Positions 54,165 through 61,237 of a stretch of 64,000 nt of DNA are shown piece after piece. Where the stretch lies: contig JACKAO010000006.1 of the NCBI GenBank assembly GCA_020635035.1, forward strand, positions 124,001 to 188,000, written 5' to 3'. A program made the translations under genes and the position numbers. Position 1 is the first letter of the stretch. The number at the start of each line of letters is the position of its first letter. The DNA is from Calditrichia bacterium (GTDB lineage: Bacteria; Calditrichota; Calditrichia; Calditrichales; J004). The notes under the pieces were generated by a model. That model saw only the letters and a list, made by a program, of their open reading frames with translations, was not told the origin of the DNA and did not search any database.

Positions 54165-55148
54165 ATGCATCATTTAAAAACTGTTGCAAAGGCTGTAATA
54201 TCGATAGGGTTATTTTCTTTTCTGGTCTATACATCAGATCCGCAGCAGATTTTAAACATTCTTGGCAATATTTACAGTAATAACGGATTAATCTATTTTT
54301 TACTGGCAGTTGCTACAAGTATCCTGAGTGTTTTCCTTATGTCCTTGCGCTGGAAAATTATTCTGGATCACTATAATATCAAATTGCGTGTTTCGCGATT
54401 GTTTGGATTTTATCTTGTAGGATTGTTCTTTAATAACTTTCTTCCAACAAGTATTGGCGGTGATATAGTTCGAATTTACAAAGTTATTGGTGATTCGGAT
54501 GAACGGACAGCTTCTTTTTCCAGTGTGATTATCGAACGGCTTGTTGGTATTGCGGCAACCCTGTTTTTATCGATTACATCTCTTTATTATGTTTCGCATT
54601 ACTTTAAAGATGATCGCATTCTCTATACTTCAATTATTTTATTCAGTTTGATTGTTGTTTTTTTCTTTCTTATTACTCGTAACCGGCCATTCGAGTTCTT
54701 ATTAAAAATTTTTGATAAGGTTACTGTTCTTAACATTGGTGAAAAAATAAATAAGCTTATGGAAGCCATCCACCTGCTGCGGGAAAAAAGACGTATTTTT
54801 GTCTGGATGTTTCTGCTTTCTGTTCTTGCACAGATTGCCATTGTATTTATGAATTATGCAGCGGTTCTTGCTCTGGATATAGAAGTGGATTTATTGTACT
54901 TGTTCCTTGTAGTACCGGTAACATTTATGATAACAATGCTGCCTTCTATAAATGGTGTTGGATTAAGGGATGGCGGTTTTGTATTTTTGTTAGGAAAAAT
55001 AGGAGTATCCGGTGCAGCGGCGATCTCTTTATCCTTTATGAATGTTCTGATTCCTATGATTATTTCTCTCTGGGGTGCTTTACTGTTTTTAATACAACGT
55101 AAAAAGTCCAATTTAAATAAGGTGGAAAACATTGAAAAAGACATTTAA
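54165..55148 (+). CDS. YbhN/UPF0104 (LPG synthase TM-like) membrane protein
   Basis: 327 residues with seven to eight membrane helices and the family motifs LFFNNFLPTSIGGDIVRIYKV, SSVIIERLVGIAATLFLS and PSINGVGLRDGGFVFLLGKIG. This family is the membrane half of lysyl-phosphatidylglycerol synthase, and its stand-alone members are often near glycosyltransferases. It abuts the DUF2723 gene with no gap and overlaps the DUF4837 gene by 17 bases. Transport or flipping of a lipid-linked compound is possible but unproven. Confidence 0.85.
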   Translation: MHHLKTVAKAVISIGLFSFLVYTSDPQQILNILGNIYSNNGLIYFLLAVATSILSVFLMSLRWKIILDHYNIKLRVSRLFGFYLVGLFFNNFLPTSIGGDIVRIYKVIGDSDERTASFSSVIIERLVGIAATLFLSITSLYYVSHYFKDDRILYTSIILFSLIVVFFFLITRNRPFEFLLKIFDKVTVLNIGEKINKLMEAIHLLREKRRIFVWMFLLSVLAQIAIVFMNYAAVLALDIEVDLLYLFLVVPVTFMITMLPSINGVGLRDGGFVFLLGKIGVSGAAAISLSFMNVLIPMIISLWGALLFLIQRKKSNLNKVENIEKDI

Positions 55149-56169
55149 AAACCCGGGACTTTGGCTATTAGCCTTCGTATTATTATATCTTAATTCAGCA
55201 TGCGATTACAAAAGATCGGCATTGGGTGAACACCAGCATATTTTTGTATTTGCAGATTCGCTGCTTTGGCTGGATGTTAAAGATGATGTGCAGGAAACAT
55301 TCTACAACTATATTCATACACCACGTGCAGAACGCAGTTTTACTCTTGAATGGTTGCCACTTTCTCAACTGAATGCTGTCAGTAACAGGATGAATTTTAT
55401 TTTTATTGGTACAACTCAACCCGGTACAGAAGTAAATGATTACCTGTTAAAGAGTGTGCCACCACAGTTTATTGAAAAAGTAAACAATGACGAAAATTTT
55501 TATTTTTTCAAGAATGATCTTTTCATGGGTAACCAGATCAGCATCTTTATGCTGGCAAAAGACGCAACTACATTTAAAGAAAACTTTTCTCAGACAAAAA
55601 ACAATATTTTTGACCAGTTTAATGCTAAGTACCTGGCACGTCTCGAAGACAGTATGTTTAAACAGGGCGAACAGGATGAGCTGGAAGAATACCTTGCCGA
55701 ACACTACGGTTATAAAATTAGAGTTCAGCATGATTATTTCCTTGCTAACCAGAATCCAGATGAGAAATATGTCTGGCTGCGCAGGATAGATCCGGATCGC
55801 TGGATAAGTATTTGGCGTGTAAAAAATGATTCGTTGTTTTATAACAAAGATTCGCTAATGCAAATCCGAAATACGATGACAGGTAAATATTATGATGGAG
55901 ATGTTGTTGTAGACGATGAAACACAGCTTTCACAAGTGGATTTTTTAAATCGACAGGCTTTTAAGCTTACCGGAACATGGCGTAATGATTCATTATTAGT
56001 AGGTGGGCCATTCCGGATGTATACCATTTATAATGCAAAGAATGACAGCTTGTACCTGGTTGATATTGCTGTAATGGCACCAACCAGGGATAAAAAACCC
56101 TTTTTAGATCAGCTGGAAGTCATTGCTTCCACATTTAAATTTGTCGTGAATGAAAAGACAGAGAAATAA
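55132..56169 (+). CDS. DUF4837-family lipoprotein
   Basis: 345 residues. A signal with lipobox ALVL-like LLYLNSAC (Cys24) marks a lipoprotein. The mature protein follows DUF4837: GEHQHIFVFADSLLWLDVKDDVQETF, FIFIGTTQPGTEVNDYLLKSVPPQFIEKV, and WLRRIDPDRWISIWRVK, with a C-terminal LDQLEVIASTFKF. No function is established for the family. The start is TTG at 55132 with AGGTGGA upstream, overlapping the previous gene by 17 bases. Confidence 0.82.
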   Translation: MKKTFKNPGLWLLAFVLLYLNSACDYKRSALGEHQHIFVFADSLLWLDVKDDVQETFYNYIHTPRAERSFTLEWLPLSQLNAVSNRMNFIFIGTTQPGTEVNDYLLKSVPPQFIEKVNNDENFYFFKNDLFMGNQISIFMLAKDATTFKENFSQTKNNIFDQFNAKYLARLEDSMFKQGEQDELEEYLAEHYGYKIRVQHDYFLANQNPDEKYVWLRRIDPDRWISIWRVKNDSLFYNKDSLMQIRNTMTGKYYDGDVVVDDETQLSQVDFLNRQAFKLTGTWRNDSLLVGGPFRMYTIYNAKNDSLYLVDIAVMAPTRDKKPFLDQLEVIASTFKFVVNEKTEK

Positions 56170-56181
56170 AAGGAAAAAATA

Positions 56182-56640
56182 ATGAGTAAAATTGCAATTC
56201 TTTTAGGAAGTAAAAGCGACCTGCCTTTCGTGGAAGCGGCGGAAGATTATTTTAAATATTTTGGACTGAATTACGAAGTTCATGTTAAATCTGCCCACAG
56301 GAATCCTGCTGAAGTAGCCGAATTTTGTGAAAATGCGCCGGAAAATGGTTTCAGTCTGATAATTGCTGCTGCCGGGATGGCGGCTCACCTGGCTGGTGCA
56401 GCTGCCGCACATACCAATCTTCCGATTTTGGGTGTTCCGTTGCCCGGTGGTATTATGGATGGAATGGACGCTTTACTTTCCACTGTGCAAATGCCGGCAG
56501 GGGTTCCCGTGGCAACGTTTGCTGTGGGAAAAGCGGGGATGCGCAATGCTGCTGTATTTGCGGCACAGGTTTTAGCTCTAAATGATAATGATATTAAAAA
56601 ACGCCTGGATGAATTTAAAAAACAAGGAAGCAGATTATAG
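56182..56640 (+). CDS. purE: N5-carboxyaminoimidazole ribonucleotide mutase
   Basis: 152 residues, class I PurE size. Purine synthesis, N5-CAIR to CAIR. Motifs: ILLGSKSDLPF, the catalytic His in VKSAHRNP, AAAGMAAHLAGAAAAHTNLP and GIMDGMDALLSTVQMPAGVPVAT. AAAGGA lies before the ATG. No purK is adjacent. It follows the DUF4837 gene by 12 bases. Confidence 0.96.
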   Translation: MSKIAILLGSKSDLPFVEAAEDYFKYFGLNYEVHVKSAHRNPAEVAEFCENAPENGFSLIIAAAGMAAHLAGAAAAHTNLPILGVPLPGGIMDGMDALLSTVQMPAGVPVATFAVGKAGMRNAAVFAAQVLALNDNDIKKRLDEFKKQGSRL

Positions 56641-56695
56641 GTGTTTGCACGGAATTGCGGATTTGTATATCTTTAAAAGCTTTTTGATTCTGGAA

Positions 56696-56713
56696 AGTTA
56701 AAATATTTTAACT
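56696..56713. promoter_or_regulatory. Perfect 18-bp palindrome upstream of rfbD
   Basis: AGTTAAAATATTTTAACT reads the same on both strands. It sits 38 bases before the rfbD ATG at 56751, a position suited to an operator or to an attenuating hairpin. No T-run follows, so it is not an intrinsic terminator. The base composition is almost pure A/T, so chance is possible. Confidence 0.4.
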
Positions 56714-56750
56714 AACCTGAAAATGTTTATTCCCTATACTGACAGTTGAA

Positions 56751-57659
56751 ATGACTATGAAAAAAATTATTGTATTTGGTTCTAACGGACTATTGGGGCA
56801 AAGCATTGTTGATCGTTTCTGCAGTGATTTCGAAGTCATCGGTGCTTCACGTAATGCTGCAAACAAGTCACTTGCAAAAAATATTCAATATCATCAGATA
56901 GATATGACAAACAGGCAGGAAATGGATTCCCTGCTGCAGGCAGAAAAGCCGGATATCATTATCAACTGTGCTGCTTATACGGATGTTGATGGTGCAGAGA
57001 ACGACAGGGAATTATGCTGGAACACCAATGTGCGTGCAGTAGAAAACATAATTGATGCTGCCGGCCTTTTTAAACCAGTGATTGTCCAGGTTTCAACAGA
57101 TTATGTGTTCGATGGTGAAGCAGGAGATTATCGTGAATCGGATCCGGTTAATCCCAAAGGTACGTATGCACGCAGCAAGATGGCTGCAGAAAATATCCTA
57201 ACTTCCAGCCAGTTTGAGTATATCATTGCAAGGACCCAGGTGCTGTATGGATATGGCAACAAAGTTAAACTCAATTTCGCTACGTGGGTTATCAGCAGGT
57301 TAAGCCAGAATAAATCCATCAGGGTAGTTAGTGATCAAAAAGGAAATCCGACTTATATTGATGATTTGAGTGAAAGTATATTTCAATTAATTGAAAAGCA
57401 TGAGTTCGGATTGTATCACATTTCCGGTTCTGAAGCACTAACCCGGTTTGAGTTTGCAAGACGAATTGCTCGTGTTTTTGAATTCAATAGCGAATTGATT
57501 GAAAAAATTCACACAGAAGATTTAAAACAGGTTGCTCCACGGCCAATGGATTCAACCTTTATATTAGATAAACTGATAAATCATATTAACTGGATACCAG
57601 GTGATATCGATTCCGGATTACAACGTCTAAAAATTAAGTTAAATGAATATTATGGTTGA
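56751..57659 (+). CDS. rfbD: dTDP-4-dehydrorhamnose reductase
   Basis: 302 residues. Short-chain dehydrogenase fold with NAD(P)-binding FGSNGLLGQSIVDRF, the catalytic Tyr-Lys in YARSKMAAE, VSTDYVFDG and FATWVI, RVVSDQKGNPTY as the substrate region. Makes dTDP-L-rhamnose. RfbA, B and C are not in the window. Two start codons in frame (56751 and 56757). It overlaps the next gene by 17 bases. Confidence 0.93.
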   Translation: MTMKKIIVFGSNGLLGQSIVDRFCSDFEVIGASRNAANKSLAKNIQYHQIDMTNRQEMDSLLQAEKPDIIINCAAYTDVDGAENDRELCWNTNVRAVENIIDAAGLFKPVIVQVSTDYVFDGEAGDYRESDPVNPKGTYARSKMAAENILTSSQFEYIIARTQVLYGYGNKVKLNFATWVISRLSQNKSIRVVSDQKGNPTYIDDLSESIFQLIEKHEFGLYHISGSEALTRFEFARRIARVFEFNSELIEKIHTEDLKQVAPRPMDSTFILDKLINHINWIPGDIDSGLQRLKIKLNEYYG

Positions 57660-58377
57660 TCCATCAAAAGCCCTGATCATAGTTCCGACGTATAATGAAA
57701 GCGAAAATGTCCGGAAACTTGTTACAGAAATACACAGCGTTCAAAAAGAAATACACATCCTTTTTGTGGATGATAATTCTCCCGATGGAACAGCTGATAT
57801 TATCCGTGAAATGCAGGCCGGTAACCCGCAAATCCATTTACTCAACAGACCGGGTAAGCAGGGACTGGGAAGTGCGTATTTGGCAGGTTTTAAGTATGCC
57901 TTGGGAAAAGGATTTGATTTTATTTTTGAGATGGATGCTGATTTTTCTCATAATCCGAAAGAAATACCAAATTTTCTGAACGCAATTGCAGAAAATGATC
58001 TGGTTCTTGGTTCGCGTTATATCAAAGGTGTAAATGTGATAAACTGGCCTCTGAGCCGTTTACTGCTTAGTTATTTTGCGAATATGTATTCCAGGATCGC
58101 GACCGGGCTGCCGGTTATGGACGCAACGGGTGGATTTAAATGTTTCAGAAAAGAAGTGTTAAGTGCTTTGGATTTTAGCAAAGTCAAATCAAACGGTTAT
58201 GCCTTTCAGATTGAACTAACATTTAAAGCATGGAAAAAAGGTTTCAGGATAAAAGAAATCCCCATCATTTTTATTGACAGGGTTGCAGGGGTCTCCAAAC
58301 TTTCCAAAGCCATTATGTGGGAAGCCATTTTTATGGTTTGGAAGTTAAGAATTAACAGTATTTTTGGAAAATTATAG
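57643..58377 (+). CDS. Polyprenyl-phosphate mannose synthase-like GT2
   Basis: 244 residues. Dpm1-type family 2 glycosyltransferase: IVPTYNESENVRKLV, FVDDNSPDGTADIIRE, LNRPGKQGLGSAYLAGFKYA, the DxD motif EMDADFSHNP, GSRYIKG and AIDATGGFKCFR-like DATGGFKCF. Such enzymes load mannose (or another hexose) on undecaprenyl/dolichyl phosphate to supply GT-C enzymes; the DUF2723 gene at 51522 is an obvious candidate acceptor. Alternative in-frame ATG at 57652. Overlaps rfbD by 17 bases. Confidence 0.92.
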   Translation: MNIMVDPSKALIIVPTYNESENVRKLVTEIHSVQKEIHILFVDDNSPDGTADIIREMQAGNPQIHLLNRPGKQGLGSAYLAGFKYALGKGFDFIFEMDADFSHNPKEIPNFLNAIAENDLVLGSRYIKGVNVINWPLSRLLLSYFANMYSRIATGLPVMDATGGFKCFRKEVLSALDFSKVKSNGYAFQIELTFKAWKKGFRIKEIPIIFIDRVAGVSKLSKAIMWEAIFMVWKLRINSIFGKL

Positions 58378-58384
58378 GTGCACT

Positions 58385-59353
58385 ATGGCAAAAAGTCCAG
58401 CAAAATTTATGCTCGAGTTTGAAAAACCTGTATTTGAATTGGAAGACAAAATTCAGGAGATGAAGAATTATACAGCATCGAGCGGTGTTGATATGGCCGA
58501 AGACATTAAAAGACTTGAAAAAAAAGCAGCCGAATTGCGTAAGCAAATTTATTCTAATTTATCACGTTGGCAGCGTGTTCAATTAGCAAGGCATCCGCAG
58601 CGTCCGTATACAATGGACTATATTGAACGTATTACGGATTACTTCGAAGAATTGTATGGTGACAGACGCTTTGCTAATGACAATGCTTTAGTCGCGGGTC
58701 TTGCAAGGATTGATGACTATTCTGTTGTTATTATCGGTCAGCAAAAAGGACGCGATACAAAAAGCAATCTTATGCGGAATTTTGGAATGTCCAATCCGGA
58801 AGGTTACCGTAAAGCCTTAAGGGTTATGCAGCTTGCAGTTAAATATAATAAACCTATAATCACACTTATTGATACTCCCGGAGCATTTCCCGGGCTTGGA
58901 GCTGAAGAGCGCGGCCAGGCAGAAGCCATTGCAAAAAATCTGTTTGAGATGTCCAGGTTTCCTGTACCGATAATCTGCATTATTATAGGTGAAGGTGCAT
59001 CGGGCGGTGCGTTGGGAATCGGTATTGGAGACCGTATTCTGATGATGGAGAATTCCTGGTATTCAGTGATTAGTCCTGAAGGATGTGCGGCGATATTATG
59101 GCGTGATTCCGCAAAAGCACCAGACGCTGCTGAAGCGATGCGTGTAACGGCACCGGATCTCGTGGAATTGGATATTGTGGATGAAGTTATCAAAGAACCA
59201 CAAGGCGGAGCTCATAATGATTTTGATATATCTGCTGAGAACGTAAAAAAATCAATTATTAAAAATCTGAAACAGCTGATAAGTGTCACTCCGGATAAGT
59301 TAATTGAAAAACGTATTGAAAAATTCAGCAAAATGGGTGCCTGGCAGGAATGA
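58385..59353 (+). CDS. accA: Acetyl-CoA carboxylase carboxyltransferase subunit alpha
   Basis: 322 residues from the ATG at 58385 (AGGTG upstream); a TTG at 58364 in frame is less likely. N-terminal MLEFEKPVFELEDKIQEM, then the crotonase-fold carboxyltransferase core with HPQRPYTMDYIE, QKGRDTKSN, DTPGAFPGLGAEERGQAEAIAKNL and GEGASGGALGIGIGD. Forms the carboxyltransferase with AccD, which is elsewhere. ATGA overlap with the thioesterase that follows. Confidence 0.96.
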   Translation: MAKSPAKFMLEFEKPVFELEDKIQEMKNYTASSGVDMAEDIKRLEKKAAELRKQIYSNLSRWQRVQLARHPQRPYTMDYIERITDYFEELYGDRRFANDNALVAGLARIDDYSVVIIGQQKGRDTKSNLMRNFGMSNPEGYRKALRVMQLAVKYNKPIITLIDTPGAFPGLGAEERGQAEAIAKNLFEMSRFPVPIICIIIGEGASGGALGIGIGDRILMMENSWYSVISPEGCAAILWRDSAKAPDAAEAMRVTAPDLVELDIVDEVIKEPQGGAHNDFDISAENVKKSIIKNLKQLISVTPDKLIEKRIEKFSKMGAWQE

Positions 59354-59754
59354 TCCAGCATACCTGTGAAATTCAGGTGAGATACGCTGAAACAGACCAA
59401 ATGCAATTCGCCCATCATTCAAATTATATCATCTGGTTTGAACACGGCCGAATTCAACTTCTGAAAAATCTCGGTATATCATACAAGGACCTTGAAGATG
59501 GAGGGTATCTCATGCCTGTCCTTGAAGTTCATTCAAGGTTTATTAAATACGCAGTATTCGATGAAATCCTGCAATTGAAAACCATAATGAGAGATTTCCC
59601 GACGGCAAAGCAAAAATTTGAGTATGAAATATATAATCAAAAGCAGGAACTTATCTGCACAGGCAGCTCACTTCATAGTTTTATAAATAAGGAAAAAAAA
59701 GCAATAAAACCGCCAAAAGAACTAAGAGAAAAATTAAAGCCTTTTTTTAAATAA
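59350..59754 (+). CDS. Acyl-CoA thioesterase, YbgC/4HBT hotdog family
   Basis: 134 residues, one hotdog domain. The YRVRYAETDxMxxxHHxNYxxWFE signature reads QVRYAETDQMQFAHHSNYIIWFEHGR, with the catalytic Asp. Hydrolyses short or medium acyl-CoA thioesters, often associated with the envelope. Its ATGA overlap with accA ties it to fatty-acid metabolism. It is the last gene before a long spacer; no terminator directly follows it. Confidence 0.92.
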   Translation: MIQHTCEIQVRYAETDQMQFAHHSNYIIWFEHGRIQLLKNLGISYKDLEDGGYLMPVLEVHSRFIKYAVFDEILQLKTIMRDFPTAKQKFEYEIYNQKQELICTGSSLHSFINKEKKAIKPPKELREKLKPFFK

Positions 59755-59836
59755 ATCATAACACTAGTTTATTTGAAAGATTAAAAAGTTGTATTCCTAG
59801 AGTTCTTTAGCGATTCCCTGATAATCTGAATTTCTC

Positions 59837-59865
59837 TTGACATAGCAGTAATGGCATTATAAATT
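59837..59865 (+). promoter_or_regulatory. Putative sigma-70-type promoter for the leader
   Basis: A consensus TTGACA at 59837-59842 is followed by TATAAA at 59858-59863 (15-base spacer) or TAAATT at 59860-59865 (17-base spacer). Transcription would begin near 59872, giving a leader of about 185 bases ahead of the porV-like ATG. Confidence 0.5.
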
Positions 59866-59897
59866 TAAAAACTTTTAATAACGGAGATGTTTGCGTA

Positions 59898-59983
59898 TAA
59901 GCAGTTTGTTAACGGATCTTTATTCAACATAATATATATAGTGAATATAGCTGGGAAAGATCTGCCTTTTAGCAAGCTGCTTA
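59898..59983 (+). ncRNA. Structured leader element (candidate aptamer or sRNA body)
   Basis: Three nested helices read directly: TAAGCAG (59898-59904) with CTGCTTA (59977-59983); GGATCTTT (59914-59921) with AAAGATCT (59956-59963, one G-U pair); ATTCA (59922-59926) with TGAAT (59942-59946). Between them lie an asymmetric loop (9 and 13 bases), a 9-base bulge and a 15-base end loop. I do not recognise a known riboswitch family. It precedes a terminator that borders the ribosome binding site. Confidence 0.5.
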
Positions 59984-59997
59984 ATATGAGTTTATAG

Positions 59998-60043
59998 ACC
60001 GATTAAGTGGAAAAGGCTCTTTCCATTTAATCGGTTTTTTTTT
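59998..60043 (+). terminator. Terminator hairpin abutting the porV-like ribosome binding site
   Basis: ACCGATTAAGTGGAAA (59998-60013) pairs with TTTCCATTTAATCGGT (60020-60035), 16 bp with one G-U, a 6-base loop, then nine T (60035-60043). GGAGG begins at 60044 and the ATG at 60057. By geometry this is an attenuator rather than an ordinary end-of-gene terminator. Confidence 0.9.
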
Positions 60044-60056
60044 GGAGGAAAACAAC

Positions 60057-61166
60057 ATGAAGAAGTTGAACTATACATTAGTTTTATTGTTTTTTATTTT
60101 TATGCATAACGCAGTCTTTGCCCAGGGACCTGGTACCGCTGCCGTTCCGTTTTTACTGATTTCACCTGGAGCGCGTGCAGGTGGGATGGGTGAATCCGGT
60201 GTTGCTTTAGCAAATGACGCAACTGCGGTTTACTGGAATCCTGCAGGATTAGCTTATCAGTATGAAGATCCTGAAAAGGACAGTCCTGGTGAAGTTTCTA
60301 TCATGCATGCAAAATGGCTGCCGCAATTTAACTTTTCCGACCTGTTCTACGATTATTTTGCTGCAAGATACTACTTTGAAGATATCGGTATGGTAGGATT
60401 AAGTTTTACCTGGTTAAATCTGGGTGAAAACATTGAAACCAGCACCGATGGAACGGTTCTTGGAAAATTTAATTCACAGGAATATGCGATAACACTTTCT
60501 TATGCAACCAAGTTAGAGCAAAATCTTGGTGTAGGTGTAAATGTTAAAGTAATCCGAAGTGAGCTTGCTCCGGATGGTGTGCAGGTTGGAAATGAGAGCA
60601 CAGATGGTTCAGCAACCGGTTTTGCTGTCGATTTGGGTGTCTTGTGGGAACCGGCTTATGATATTTTCGAAAAGCGTCTGCGTTTGGGTGCCAATCTCTC
60701 AAACTTTGGTCCGGCCATTTTTTATAACGATAAAGCGCAATCCGATCCTATCCCAACTAACCTGCGATTAGGTCTCGCCTTTAAATTGCTCGATGATGAA
60801 TTTAACAGGATTACAATGGTTTATGATTTAAATAAACCTTTGTATCATAAGGAAAGTGGCAGTGATAAAGCTACTAATTTTATCGAAGCAGCATTTTATA
60901 AAAGCTGGGTTGACGGCAGTCTTGAAAAACGCTGGAAACAAATTACTCACGGTGTTGGAATGGAATACTGGTATGGTAACCTGATTGCCTTACGTGCGGG
61001 TTATTTTTACGAAGCCGATCCACCTTATAATGGTGGCCGCCAGTTCCTGACTTTTGGCGCTGGTCTGGTTTATGATATTTTTGGATTTGACTTTGGATAT
61101 ATCTCAGACGATGAAGATAGTCCGTTGTCAGACACAATGCGTTTCTCGCTTTCAGTTAAGTTTTAA
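60057..61166 (+). CDS. porV: PorV-like T9SS outer membrane protein
   Basis: 369 residues from the ATG at 60057, which follows GGAGG by 8 bases. Signal peptide LVLLFFIFMHNAVFAQ, then GPGTAAVPFLLISPGARAGGMGESGVALANDATAVYWNPAGLA, the hallmark of the PorV/UPF0164 family, and a beta-barrel ending RFSLSVKF. PorV carries T9SS cargo from the translocon to PorU. It is closer to the classical PorV start (GTAAVPFLLISP) than the family member at 38635. A structured leader upstream suggests regulated expression. Confidence 0.88.
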   Translation: MKKLNYTLVLLFFIFMHNAVFAQGPGTAAVPFLLISPGARAGGMGESGVALANDATAVYWNPAGLAYQYEDPEKDSPGEVSIMHAKWLPQFNFSDLFYDYFAARYYFEDIGMVGLSFTWLNLGENIETSTDGTVLGKFNSQEYAITLSYATKLEQNLGVGVNVKVIRSELAPDGVQVGNESTDGSATGFAVDLGVLWEPAYDIFEKRLRLGANLSNFGPAIFYNDKAQSDPIPTNLRLGLAFKLLDDEFNRITMVYDLNKPLYHKESGSDKATNFIEAAFYKSWVDGSLEKRWKQITHGVGMEYWYGNLIALRAGYFYEADPPYNGGRQFLTFGAGLVYDIFGFDFGYISDDEDSPLSDTMRFSLSVKF

Positions 61167-61175
61167 TAAAATAAT

Positions 61176-61209
61176 AGCCCTGTCTCAAAAGCAGGGCTGT
61201 TTAATTTTT
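61176..61209 (+). terminator. Intrinsic terminator after the porV-like gene
   Basis: AGCCCTG (61176-61182) pairs with CAGGGCT (61192-61198), 7 bp with a 9-base loop, followed by GTTTAATTTTT. It lies 10 bases after the stop. Confidence 0.85.
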
Positions 61210-61237
61210 ATTCCGTCCACTCAAATCCTTATTAAAC

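Larger units (their letters stand above)
59755..60056 (+). other. Long spacer with promoter, structured leader and terminator
   Basis: 302 bases between the thioesterase stop and the porV-like ATG. No gene-length frame. It contains a TTGACA promoter-like site (59837), a nested helical element (59898-59983) and a strong terminator hairpin (59998-60043) that ends at the ribosome binding site GGAGG (60044-60048). These are listed separately. Confidence 0.8.
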
